Below are positions 16,009 to 24,057 of a stretch of DNA of 64,000 nt, one piece after another. Both the position numbers and the translations under genes were made by a program. Each line of letters starts with the position of its first letter. Position 1 is the stretch's first letter. The notes beneath the pieces are model-generated. The model was given only the letters and a program-made list of their open reading frames with translations, was not told the DNA's origin and did no database searches. The stretch comes from Rugamonas rivuli (lineage in GTDB: Bacteria > Pseudomonadota > Gammaproteobacteria > Burkholderiales > Burkholderiaceae_D). The DNA lies in contig NZ_WHUF01000005.1 of NCBI RefSeq assembly GCF_009380165.1, positions 559,022-623,021 of the forward strand, given 5' to 3'.

Positions 16009-16896
16009 CTAGGCCGGAACGATGACGTTCAAGGCCGCCGCCCGCGAGCGGTAGCACAGCGGCGGCTTCATCAGCGTCACCTCGCCGTCGGTGGCGACGC
16101 GCATGTGATGATGCCGGGTTTCGATCACCAGCTCCGGCGCCGACAGCACGTCGAAGTCGCGCGCCTGCCCCAGCTTGCCGAACAGCGCGTGCAGGCCGTA
16201 GCGCAGCAGGCCGAGCCGCGTCGGCTTCTGCGCCACGTACAGGCACAGCTTGCCGCTGTCGAGCCGCTCGCGCGCGCCCAGCGTCAGGCCTTGCAGGTAT
16301 TCGTTGTTGCCGATGAAGACAAAGGGCGTGCGCCGCAGATGGTCTTCGCCGTTGATCTTGAGCCGCACGCTCATGAAGGGAAAGCGCCGCAGCGCCGCGA
16401 ACAGCGCGCGTCCGAACGCCGGCCATTTGCCGCGCCCCAGGTGGCGCTGCTGCTGTTCGCGGTCGCGCACGATGTCGGGATAAATGCCCAAGCCGGAGTT
16501 GTTGAGGAAGATGCGGCCGTTCACTTCGCCCACGTCCACCTGGCACACCCTGCCCTGCACCACGTTGGCGACGGCCTGGTCCAGCTCCAGCGGGATCTTC
16601 AAATCCTTGGCGAAATGATTCAGCGTCCCCAGCGGCAGCACGCCCAGTCGCGTGGCGCTGTCCACCAGCACCGAGGCCACCGCGTTGATGGTGCCGTCGC
16701 CGCCGCCCGCCACCACCACGGGCGCGCCATCGGCCAGCGCCTGCTCGGCGCGCGCGATCATCTCGGCGCCGCTCTTGGCCAGCGTGATGTCGGCCTCGAT
16801 GCCGTGGCTGCGGAATTTCTCTTCCAGCGCGGCGACCCAGCCGCCGCAATAACCCAGCCCGGCGCCGGCGTTGACGATAACGATGATGCTGTCCAG
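16009..16896 (-). CDS. Diacylglycerol/sphingosine kinase family protein (YegS-like)
   Basis: About 295 residues. The ATP-binding 'GGGDGTINAVAS' motif (about 60-71) and 'LPLGTLNHFAKDL' identify the DAGK catalytic domain. A C-terminal beta domain follows. Start choice is unusual: no ATG/GTG/TTG follows the only good ribosome site. CAGGAG lies 6 bases before a CTG (16896-16894) that begins 'LDSIIVIVNAGAG'. The alternative is a GTG at 16983, overlapping the PAP2 gene by 67 bases without a ribosome site. I therefore propose a CTG start. It lies between the PAP2 and phosphoesterase genes in an apparent lipid-phosphate operon. Confidence 0.85.
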   Translation of the reverse strand: MDSIIVIVNAGAGLGYCGGWVAALEEKFRSHGIEADITLAKSGAEMIARAEQALADGAPVVVAGGGDGTINAVASVLVDSATRLGVLPLGTLNHFAKDLKIPLELDQAVANVVQGRVCQVDVGEVNGRIFLNNSGLGIYPDIVRDREQQQRHLGRGKWPAFGRALFAALRRFPFMSVRLKINGEDHLRRTPFVFIGNNEYLQGLTLGARERLDSGKLCLYVAQKPTRLGLLRYGLHALFGKLGQARDFDVLSAPELVIETRHHHMRVATDGEVTLMKPPLCYRSRAAALNVIVPA

Positions 16897-16916
16897 CGCG
16901 TTCTCCTGAAAATAGT

Positions 16917-17630
16917 TTATACCGTTCTGCCTTCGCGGCGCCGGCGCAGCGTCGAGATCGCGGTGATGCAGACCGCCAGCCACGCCACGCTCTCGGCCAT
17001 CCCGGCCAGCACGTCGCTCATGAAGTGCGCGCCCAGGTAGACGCGGCTGAACGCCACCAACAATACCATCAAGCTGCAGCCGACGGCCGTTCCCAAGCGC
17101 ACATGCCAGTGCGGACGGGCGATCACCAGGTAGCTCGCCAGCAGGCCGTAGAAAACCGTCGACGCCGCCGCGTGGCCGCTGGGGAAGCTGTACGTCGCCA
17201 GCGTCACCAGCGGGTCATCGAATACCGGCCGGGTGCGCTGGAAGTAGTACTTCAACGCCACGTTCAGGGCCGCCCCGGTGGGCACGGCGACCAGCAGCGC
17301 CAGCAGCCAGTAGCGCGCCTTCACGCGCCAGAAGTACCAGCCCAGCGCCGCCACCAGCACCGCCATGCCATAGCCCGTATGCACCCACGACACGCCCAGC
17401 ATGAAGCTGGTCAGCGGTTCGAAGGCGTGGGCGTGGAACCAGTGCGCCACTTGCAGGTCCAGCACGGTGATCGCTTCCTTGCCCATCACATCCTCGGCCA
17501 GGTCGCCGAAGATCGCGCCCGAGACCAGCAGCAGCGCCAGGCCCAAGGTCAGGTGCAGGCCGAATTCGCCGCTGGGAGAGAGTCTTGCCTCGATGAAACG
17601 TACGAATTTGTTGAAAATTTGGTGCTCCAA
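16917..17630 (-). CDS. PAP2-family lipid phosphatase
   Basis: 237-residue integral membrane phosphatase with about six hydrophobic segments and the three PAP2 motifs: 'KYYFQRTRP' (KX6RP), 'SFPSGHA' (PSGH), and 'SRVYLGAHFMSDV' (SRX5HX3D). These predict dephosphorylation of phosphatidate, undecaprenyl pyrophosphate or a related lipid. The only available start is TTG at 17630, without a clear ribosome site. It is first in the minus-strand lipid operon. The two LexA boxes that precede the divergent gene at 17770 lie 50-84 bases upstream and could also act on it. Confidence 0.88.
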   Translation of the reverse strand: MEHQIFNKFVRFIEARLSPSGEFGLHLTLGLALLLVSGAIFGDLAEDVMGKEAITVLDLQVAHWFHAHAFEPLTSFMLGVSWVHTGYGMAVLVAALGWYFWRVKARYWLLALLVAVPTGAALNVALKYYFQRTRPVFDDPLVTLATYSFPSGHAAASTVFYGLLASYLVIARPHWHVRLGTAVGCSLMVLLVAFSRVYLGAHFMSDVLAGMAESVAWLAVCITAISTLRRRREGRTV

Positions 17631-17679
17631 GGCCGACGGCCGATCAAGTTGGCGTAAAAACCACGAAATAGCGAATTTA

Positions 17680-17714
17680 CTGTTTATTTACACAGTACCT
17701 GTTTATTCATACAG
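17680..17714 (+). promoter_or_regulatory. Two tandem LexA (SOS) boxes
   Basis: CTGTTTATTTACACAG (17680-17695) and CTGTTTATTCATACAG (17699-17714) both match CTGT-N8-ACAG perfectly, with starts 19 bp apart. A candidate promoter is embedded in them: TTTACA (17687-17692), 17 bases, TACAGT (17710-17715). LexA binding would cover both elements. The local sequence is strikingly AT-rich. Confidence 0.88.
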
Positions 17715-17769
17715 TACTTATGCTATTCTGAACTCCTCGATAAACACTACTCCTCCAAAAGGAAACGTC

Positions 17770-17994
17770 ATGACTACACTGCACAGCAGCTTTGGTTCCC
17801 GCTTCGGTCTGGAATATATGCCTACCTCTTTCCTGGTTCGCATGGGCAAACGTGAGTTGCTGGTCTGCCGTGACTTCCGCAAGCGCTACTACGCAGTCAA
17901 CCCCATCATGGAATGCGACACCGGCGTCCAGGCAGGCCATCTGGAAGTGCTGATGTTCCGCCGCTGGTTGTTGATCCTGTCGAAGGCGCACTAA
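17770..17994 (+). CDS. Putative SOS-induced small protein of unknown function
   Basis: 74 residues beginning 'MTTLHSSFGSRFGLEY'. AAAAGGAAA lies just upstream of the ATG, and two perfect LexA boxes lie 55-90 bases upstream, so expression should be induced by DNA damage. The protein is basic with many Arg, two Cys, and a short hydrophobic patch near the C-terminus ('VLMFRRWLLILS'). It has no convincing transmembrane helix or known motif. SulA-like division inhibitors and SOS toxins are possible analogies by size and control only. It is monocistronic and convergent with the AI-2E transporter gene. Confidence 0.8.
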   Translation: MTTLHSSFGSRFGLEYMPTSFLVRMGKRELLVCRDFRKRYYAVNPIMECDTGVQAGHLEVLMFRRWLLILSKAH

Positions 17995-18066
17995 TGGTTG
18001 CCGGTGCCAGTTGCCCGATCCAGTCGCAAGACAGGCCGGCCGACGCCGCGACCTCGCTCGCGCTCC

Positions 18067-19140
18067 TCACCTGGGTTTGGCAACTGGCGAACCGTCATCA
18101 AACAGATTCGCCTCGTACCACAGCGTCACAAACAACACCATCACGACCGGACCAATAAACAGTCCGACCAGGCCCAGGGTTTCGACCCCGCCGAGAATGC
18201 CGAACAGTACGGCCAGGAACGGCAGCCGCGTGGCGTTGCCGATCATGCCGGGCCGTACAAAGTGGTCCGCCACGAACAGCACGATGGTACCCCACACCGC
18301 CACCGCGATAGCGGCCGGTACGGCGCCATTGAACGCCAGCACCGCCGCCGCGCTGACAAACGCCAGCGGCGCACCGAATGGAATGATCGCCAGGATCCCC
18401 GTCACCGCCGCCCACAGAGCGGGGGACGGCAGGCCTGCGAACGCATAACCGATGCCGATCAACACGCCTTCCGCCAGACCGACCAGCACCAGGCCGTTGA
18501 CGGTGGCGCGGATCGCCGTGGGGATTTTTTCCGCGTAGCGCGCCCAGCGCTGCTCGCTGAGGCAGTGGCTGCCGATGGCGGCGATCTGGCGGTTCAGCGC
18601 CTCGCCATCCTTGTAGAAGAAGAACAGGCACAGGAAGGCCAGGCCGAAGTCGACCAGCCGGTGCATAAAGCCCGCGCCGGCCACCTTGATCATGTCGCTG
18701 GCCGAGTGCAGGCCGTTGATCTCGCGTTCGGACAGCAGGTGCGACAAGCCGTGCGGCTGGCTCAGCGTGGCCTGCCACCAGCCGCTGATCCACTCGCCGA
18801 CCATGGGCAGATGCTGGACGAAGGCCGGCACGGGAATGCCGTCGGTGTTGGCGGTGACGATGTAGTTGGCCAGTTCCGGCGCCTGCCTCGCGGCCTGCGC
18901 CACGCCCAGCGATACCGGCACGATGAAGACGGCGGCGCAGATCAGCGTCAGCACGGCGGCGGCCAACACATCGTGGCGGCCGAAGCGCGCCCGTATGCGC
19001 TGGTACAACGGCCATGTCGCCACGCACAGGATGCCGGCCCAGATCAGCGGCAGGAAAAAGCGATGCATGACGAAGGCCGCCAGCGCGATCAAGGTCAGGG
19101 AAAAGCCGGCACTGAGGATGTCGCGCTGGGTTTCGGTCAT
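18067..19140 (-). CDS. AI-2E family transporter (YdiK/PerM-type)
   Basis: 357 residues with about seven to eight hydrophobic segments, characteristic of the AI-2E transporter superfamily: an N-terminal hairpin, a central amphipathic region and C-terminal 'GLVGLFIGPVVMVLFVTLWYE'. AGGAGA precedes the ATG. It is probably an inner-membrane exporter or ion antiporter; the substrate is not predictable. It is monocistronic between the convergent SOS gene and the LysR gene. Confidence 0.9.
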   Translation of the reverse strand: MTETQRDILSAGFSLTLIALAAFVMHRFFLPLIWAGILCVATWPLYQRIRARFGRHDVLAAAVLTLICAAVFIVPVSLGVAQAARQAPELANYIVTANTDGIPVPAFVQHLPMVGEWISGWWQATLSQPHGLSHLLSEREINGLHSASDMIKVAGAGFMHRLVDFGLAFLCLFFFYKDGEALNRQIAAIGSHCLSEQRWARYAEKIPTAIRATVNGLVLVGLAEGVLIGIGYAFAGLPSPALWAAVTGILAIIPFGAPLAFVSAAAVLAFNGAVPAAIAVAVWGTIVLFVADHFVRPGMIGNATRLPFLAVLFGILGGVETLGLVGLFIGPVVMVLFVTLWYEANLFDDGSPVAKPR

Positions 19141-19236
19141 CGGAGTATCTCCTGGAAAATATTGTGGCTATGGTAAGCGCATTTGCCCCGGCCGCAAATG
19201 GCGGCCTGGCGTTTTAATTATTCCCTAAGCGTATTG

Positions 19237-20145
19237 CTAAGCCTTCTCGCATCGTGCCCGCAGGAAGTCGCGCAGCTGCAGCACCGTCGGCGTGATCTGC
19301 GCGCGATGCATGCACAGCATGTTGAGCGGCGCCGGTTCGCCCAGTATGTCCGGCATCAGGATATGCAGGCGCCCGCTGCGGATATCGTCGGACACGTCCA
19401 GCCGCGATTTGTAGGCGATGCCCAGTCCCGCCACCGCCCAGCGCCGCACCACGTCGGCATCGTCGGCGCTGCGGTTGCCGTTGACGTGCAGCGCCACCGG
19501 CCCGGCGGCGGCGTCGCGGTAGAAACTCCAGCGGTCGTGGATCACCTCCTCCACCATGAAGCGCAGGCAGTTGTGGCGCAGCAGTTCGTCCAGCGCCTTC
19601 AACTTGCCGTGCTGGCGGATGTAGTCCGGCGACGCCACCAGCACGCGGCGGTTGTCCGGCGCCAGCGGCAAAGCGACCAGGCCGGAATCTTCCTGCCGCC
19701 CGTAGCGGACGGCGATGTCGACCGGCTGCCGGTACATGTCCGACACGCGGTCGCTGATGCTGAGCTGGAAGCTGACCTTGGGATACTGCGCCTGGAACTG
19801 GTCCAGCCAGCCGACCATCATATTGCGCCCCAGGTCCGACGGCATGGAAATCTTCAGCGTGCCGCCCAGCGTTTCCTGTCCCTGGATCAGCGCATCGTGG
19901 CCTTCCTTCAGCAGCCGCAGTGCCTCGCGGGCGTTGCCCAGGTAGTGCTCGCCCTCCTCCGTCAGCCGCAACGAGCGCGTGGTGCGGGCGAACAGCCGCA
20001 AGCCGAGCTCGCCCTCCAGCCGCTTGACGGCGGCACTGGCCAGCGCCGGCGAAATCTCGAGCTCGCGCGCGGCCGCCGACAGGCTGCCCCGGTCAGCGGT
20101 GCGGACAAAGACCGTCAAATCATCCAATCGCAGCACTATCTTCAT
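19237..20145 (-). CDS. LysR family transcriptional regulator
   Basis: 302 residues. It has an N-terminal winged HTH ('LSAAARELEISPALASAAVKRLEGELGLRLF' region, about 20-52) and a C-terminal substrate-binding-like domain. The annotation rests on the HTH and the usual length. It is divergent from an NADPH:quinone-reductase-type gene at 20235 with an 89-base shared promoter region, the standard arrangement for a LysR regulator controlling its neighbour and itself. Confidence 0.92.
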   Translation of the reverse strand: MKIVLRLDDLTVFVRTADRGSLSAAARELEISPALASAAVKRLEGELGLRLFARTTRSLRLTEEGEHYLGNAREALRLLKEGHDALIQGQETLGGTLKISMPSDLGRNMMVGWLDQFQAQYPKVSFQLSISDRVSDMYRQPVDIAVRYGRQEDSGLVALPLAPDNRRVLVASPDYIRQHGKLKALDELLRHNCLRFMVEEVIHDRWSFYRDAAAGPVALHVNGNRSADDADVVRRWAVAGLGIAYKSRLDVSDDIRSGRLHILMPDILGEPAPLNMLCMHRAQITPTVLQLRDFLRARCEKA

Positions 20146-20234
20146 TCCTTTGAAAGTGTTTCAATATTCAGCCTCTTTTTCAGCCGCACGAAATAAATGA
20201 TGATACGCCCATCCCAACTCATTCGGAAGATTCC

Positions 20235-21251
20235 ATGAAAGCCGTTGCCTACCGCAAGTCCCTCCCCATCACCCACGACGACGCGCTGATCGATATCGAG
20301 CTGCCGACGCCGCAAGCGGCCGGCCGCGACCTGCTGGTCGAGGTCAAGGCCATCTCGGTCAATCCGGTGGACGTGAAAATCCGCGCCAACATGGCGCCGG
20401 CCGAAGGCCACAGCAAAGTCATCGGCTGGGACGCGGCCGGCATCGTCAAGGCCATCGGCCCGGATGTCACGCTGTTCAAGCCGGGCGACGAAGTCTGGTA
20501 CGCAGGCGCGCTGATGCGCCCGGGCACCAACAGCGAGCTGCATCTGGTGGACGAACGCATCGTCGGCCACAAGCCGGCCAAGCTCGATTTCGCCCAGGCC
20601 GCAGCACTGCCGCTGACCGCCATCACCGCCTGGGAACTGCTGTTCGAACGCCTGGGCGTGAGCCGCGACAAGGCCGCCACGCATGGCCAATCGCTGCTGG
20701 TGATCGGCGCGGCGGGCGGGGTCGGCTCCATCCTCGTGCAACTGGCGCGTCAGCTGACCGGGCTGACCGTGATCGGCACCGCCTCGCGCGACGACACGGC
20801 GGCCTGGGTCAGGCAGCTGGGCGCGCACCACGTCATCGACCACAGCAAGCCGCTGAACGAAGAGATCGCCCGCCTCGGCCTGCCGCCGGTCAGCCATGTC
20901 GCCAGCCTGAACCAGACCGACCAGCACTGGAACGCCATCGCCGAGCTGGTCGCGCCGCAAGGCAAGGTGGCGCTGATCGACGACCCGGCCGCCATCGACG
21001 TGCGCCTGCTCAAGCGCAAGAGCGTGTCGCTGCATTGGGAGTTCATGTTCACCCGCTCGATGTTCGAGACGGCCGACATGCAGAAGCAGCACCAACTGCT
21101 GAACGATGTGGCGACGCTGGTGGACACCGGCGTCATCAAGACCACGCTGGCCGAACGCTACGGCAAGATCAATGCGGTCAACCTGAAGCGCGCACATGCT
21201 CTCATCGAAAGCAACCGCGCCAAAGGCAAGCTGGTGTTGGAAGGGTTTTAA
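20235..21251 (+). CDS. MDR-superfamily zinc-type alcohol dehydrogenase / quinone reductase
   Basis: 338 residues. It has an N-terminal GroES-like domain and a Rossmann domain with 'VIGAAGGVGSILVQLA' (about 157-172) for NADPH. The catalytic zinc ligands and structural Cys cluster of classical alcohol dehydrogenases are missing, so quinone-oxidoreductase or enoyl-reductase activity is more likely, despite the usual 'zinc-binding alcohol dehydrogenase' family name. It is probably regulated by the divergent LysR protein. Its stop overlaps that of the convergent gene 21248-21784 by 4 bases. Confidence 0.9.
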   Translation: MKAVAYRKSLPITHDDALIDIELPTPQAAGRDLLVEVKAISVNPVDVKIRANMAPAEGHSKVIGWDAAGIVKAIGPDVTLFKPGDEVWYAGALMRPGTNSELHLVDERIVGHKPAKLDFAQAAALPLTAITAWELLFERLGVSRDKAATHGQSLLVIGAAGGVGSILVQLARQLTGLTVIGTASRDDTAAWVRQLGAHHVIDHSKPLNEEIARLGLPPVSHVASLNQTDQHWNAIAELVAPQGKVALIDDPAAIDVRLLKRKSVSLHWEFMFTRSMFETADMQKQHQLLNDVATLVDTGVIKTTLAERYGKINAVNLKRAHALIESNRAKGKLVLEGF

Positions 21252-21784
21252 GCGGCGGGCGCTTCGCCGTCGGCCGCGCGCTGTTCCATCTGGCGCGAGC
21301 GCAGCAGGTCCAGCACCGCGTTGTCATGCTCGGCCAACGCCGCCTGCATGGTGCTGGCCGAGACGCAGGAGGTTTCCAGGATCTGCAGGAACTGCGCCTG
21401 CCGCCTACGCAGGCCAGGCGACTGGTAGCCCAGCTGCTCGAACATGCGGCCGACATCGATGCAGTAGCTGCGCAATTCCCACATGGTGTTCTTGGTGGCC
21501 TCGATGTCGCCGCGCATGCTGAGGTCGACGTCGATCAGTTCGGTCTGCGCCGGCCCTTCCTTCGCGTATGAACGGATCGCCGGCAGCCACTGGTCGAACT
21601 TGCCGGAGATGCGTTTGATGCGGACGATCTTCTGGTCCAGCGTGCGGCAGTAGTGCCAGCACAGCCAGCACACGGGCAGCCGCGCCAGTACGCGCGGCAG
21701 GCCGGCGGATTGCAAGGTGAGTTCGAGTTTCCTGACGGCGTCGAGCAAACGACGCGTGCTGTCGCTGACGGGCGAGGAAGACAT
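21248..21784 (-). CDS. Hypothetical helical protein
   Basis: 178 residues, no signal peptide. It is mostly alpha-helical with clustered Cys/Trp in 'CWLCWHYC' (about 40-47), and Arg/Gln-rich helices elsewhere. AGGAG lies 8 bases before the ATG, so translation looks genuine. I do not recognise the family. The cysteine/histidine cluster could bind a metal, but there is no matching second motif. It is monocistronic and convergent with the reductase gene. Confidence 0.75.
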   Translation of the reverse strand: MSSSPVSDSTRRLLDAVRKLELTLQSAGLPRVLARLPVCWLCWHYCRTLDQKIVRIKRISGKFDQWLPAIRSYAKEGPAQTELIDVDLSMRGDIEATKNTMWELRSYCIDVGRMFEQLGYQSPGLRRRQAQFLQILETSCVSASTMQAALAEHDNAVLDLLRSRQMEQRAADGEAPAA

Positions 21785-21868
21785 GATGGACGCTCCTGAG
21801 GGAATTCAGGAACACAGTAGCCGCCGCATCAAACAAGGCGCTTGATGCGGCGTAAAGTCCACGCAGAT

Positions 21869-23065
21869 TTAGTCGGCTTTGCGCAACATGGCCTTGATGC
21901 CGCGAAGCCCTTGGCGGATGCGGGCTTCGTTCTCGATCAGCGCGAAGCGCACATATTCATCGCCGTAGTCGCCGAAGCCGATGCCGGGCGACACGCACAC
22001 CTTGGCCTCGGCCAGCAGCAGCTTGGAAAACTCCAGCGACCCCAGATGGCGATACGGCTCGGGAATGCGCGCCCAGATGTACATCGAAGCCTTGGGCTTG
22101 TCCACCGGCCAGCCCGCTTCGCACAAGCCTTTGTGCAGCACGTCGCGGCGGCTCTGGTACATCGCGCAGATCTCGCTCACGCAGCTCTGGTCGCCTTCCA
22201 GCGCGGCGATCGCCGCCACCTGCACCGGCGTGAAGCTGCCGTAGTCGTGGTAGCTCTTGATGCGCGCCAGCGCCGCCACCAGCTCCTTGTTGCCGACCAT
22301 GAAGCCGATGCGCCAGCCCGCCATGTTGTAGCTCTTGGACATGGTGAAGAACTCCACCGCCACCTCGCGCGCGCCCGGCACCTGCATGATGGACGGCGCT
22401 TTCCAGCCGTCGAAGGTGATGTCGGCGTAGGCCAGGTCGTGCACCACCAGGATGTTGTGCTGCTTGGCCAGCGCCACCACGCGTTCGAAGAATTCCAGCT
22501 CCACGCACTGCGCGGTCGGATTGGACGGGAAGCCCAGTATCATCATCTTCGGTTTCGGATAGCTCTCGCGCACCGCGCGCTCCAGCTCGTCGAAGAAATC
22601 GACGCCGGGCGTCATGCGCACCGAACGGATATTGGCGCCGGCGATCACCGCGCCCCAGATGTGGATCGGATAGCTGGGATTGGGCACCAGCACCGTGTCG
22701 CCCTGGTCCAGCGTGGCCAGCATCAGGTGCGCCAGGCCTTCCTTGGAGCCGATGGTGACGATGGCTTCCGAATCGGGATCGAACTCGACTTCGTAGCGGT
22801 TCTTGTACCACTTGGTGATCGCCCGCCGCAGACGCGGGATGCCCTTGGAGGCCGAGTAGCCGTGCGTATCGGGACGCTGGACGGTATCGACCAGCTTCTC
22901 AACGATGTGCGATGGCGTGGCGCCGTCAGGATTGCCCATCGACATATCGATGATGTCTTCGCCGCGACGGCGGGCCGCCAGCTTGAGCTCGGCGGTGACA
23001 TTGAAAACGTAGGGAGGCAGGCGATCGATGCGCGAAAAGCTGCGCGAAGTTTGGGTGTCAGTCAT
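21869..23065 (-). CDS. alaC: Class I/II PLP aminotransferase (AlaC-like)
   Basis: 398 residues from the ATG at 23065, chosen because 'MTDTQTSRSFSRIDRLPPYVF' matches the usual AlaC start; a 22-codon extension is low quality. PLP lysine is in 'SKSYNMAGWRIGF' (about 240). 'PNPSYPIHIWG' and 'NPTAQCVELEFF' are the standard fold-type I motifs. It is predicted to interconvert alanine and pyruvate with glutamate/2-oxoglutarate. In beta-proteobacteria this gene is often followed by homoserine dehydrogenase and threonine synthase, which are not present here. Gene symbol is by resemblance. Confidence 0.88.
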   Translation of the reverse strand: MTDTQTSRSFSRIDRLPPYVFNVTAELKLAARRRGEDIIDMSMGNPDGATPSHIVEKLVDTVQRPDTHGYSASKGIPRLRRAITKWYKNRYEVEFDPDSEAIVTIGSKEGLAHLMLATLDQGDTVLVPNPSYPIHIWGAVIAGANIRSVRMTPGVDFFDELERAVRESYPKPKMMILGFPSNPTAQCVELEFFERVVALAKQHNILVVHDLAYADITFDGWKAPSIMQVPGAREVAVEFFTMSKSYNMAGWRIGFMVGNKELVAALARIKSYHDYGSFTPVQVAAIAALEGDQSCVSEICAMYQSRRDVLHKGLCEAGWPVDKPKASMYIWARIPEPYRHLGSLEFSKLLLAEAKVCVSPGIGFGDYGDEYVRFALIENEARIRQGLRGIKAMLRKAD

Positions 23066-23167
23066 GGATGTCTCACGTAAGCGCCCGGAACCGTCCGAGC
23101 GACGTCGATGCAATGTTGCATCGGCATCCATACTAGCCGAAGGTTTCGGCTTTTTGCAACACTCTTT

Positions 23168-23485
23168 TTAAGCGCCCGCTTGTTTCTCCTGTTCGCTGAA
23201 CCACTCGAACAGGATCAGGCCGACGATGGACGCGATCGGGAACAGGCACAGGCAAACGATCACCCACAGCGCCGGCGAACGGCCGAGGCGCTGTGCCGCC
23301 ATGCCGATGAAGATCAGGTGCACGATCAGGCTGACCGCGATGCCGACGCCGGCCATGATCATCAGCGGCACCGAGTTCATGGTGTAATGGTTCAGCGGCG
23401 GCAGGAAAGCGGCGACGCAAAAAATCCACGCGATCAGCGAGACCGCTGCGGCGGCGATGGGTTGTTGTGCTCGGGCGGTTTGCAT
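23168..23485 (-). CDS. Small membrane protein of unknown function
   Basis: 105 residues from the ATG at 23485, preceded by GGAGA. Three hydrophobic segments are visible (about 9-28, 35-60, 68-92), with a charged cytosolic tail. I do not recognise the family. The composition matches neighbours. A 15-codon upstream extension is possible but lacks a ribosome site. Confidence 0.75.
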   Translation of the reverse strand: MQTARAQQPIAAAAVSLIAWIFCVAAFLPPLNHYTMNSVPLMIMAGVGIAVSLIVHLIFIGMAAQRLGRSPALWVIVCLCLFPIASIVGLILFEWFSEQEKQAGA

Positions 23486-23546
23486 AGTGGTCTCCGTCAA
23501 TGAGCGGCTATGCTGCCACGAACTGATCACAAATGCAACGCAAGGC

Positions 23547-24005
23547 TTATCTGGTCGGCGGCAATTGAAAGACGATGGGCGCAGGTGACGCAGATGGCGC
23601 TGCCTTGGGCGGAACTGCGTTGTTCAACACAAATGTCATGACGGTGATGGCAGCCAGTCCTGCGCCACTCACCATGCCGACGATCCATTTGATCATGGTG
23701 GCGCTGAGATTTGCCAAGTCAGCCTTGGTAGCCATATTGGCCTCGATGTGGTCCAGGCGCGTTTCGATCTTGATCATCCGTTCGCGCGCCTCGATGGCGA
23801 ATTCCTCCAACCGCTCAAGCCGTTGACGCGCCTCGATGGCGAATTCCTCCAACCGCCCCAGCCGTTGACGCGCCTCGATGGCAAATTCTTCCAGACGCTC
23901 AAGCCGTTGACGCCCCTCGATGGCGAACTCCTCCAGCCGCCCCAGCCGCTGCTGCGCCTCGACAGAAAATTCTTCCAACCGTATGAGTCGCGTCTCGATG
24001 TCCAT
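23547..24005 (-). CDS. Membrane-anchored coiled-coil protein with 14-residue repeats
   Basis: 152 residues. Residues 9-78 are five consecutive 14-residue units of the form RLEEFAIEARQRL(G/E), i.e. two heptads each, predicting a continuous parallel coiled coil. Then comes 'KIETRLDHIEANMATKADLANL', a short coiled coil seen in small phage or DUF1640-like proteins, and a single membrane helix (about 107-130). A proline-rich tail follows. The repeats are also nearly identical at DNA level (23772-23981), so unit number could vary by recombination. Function is unknown. Confidence 0.8.
   Translation of the reverse strand: MDIETRLIRLEEFSVEAQQRLGRLEEFAIEGRQRLERLEEFAIEARQRLGRLEEFAIEARQRLERLEEFAIEARERMIKIETRLDHIEANMATKADLANLSATMIKWIVGMVSGAGLAAITVMTFVLNNAVPPKAAPSASPAPIVFQLPPTR
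23772..23981 (-). repeat. Five tandem 42-bp in-frame repeats
   Basis: Five adjacent 42-bp units encode RLEEF(A/S)(I/V)EA-type 14-residue repeats. The three middle units differ at only a few bases. Each unit is a multiple of three, so gain or loss changes coiled-coil length without frameshift. Confidence 0.85.
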
Positions 24006-24057
24006 GCTTGCATGCTAGGCCTGTTCGACCGGCCAAAGCAAGCTCAGCAGATCTGAT

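Noticed and set aside
23772..23981. Possible CRISPR array
   Set aside because: The repeats are contiguous 42-bp coding units without unique spacers and are in frame in a coiled-coil protein.
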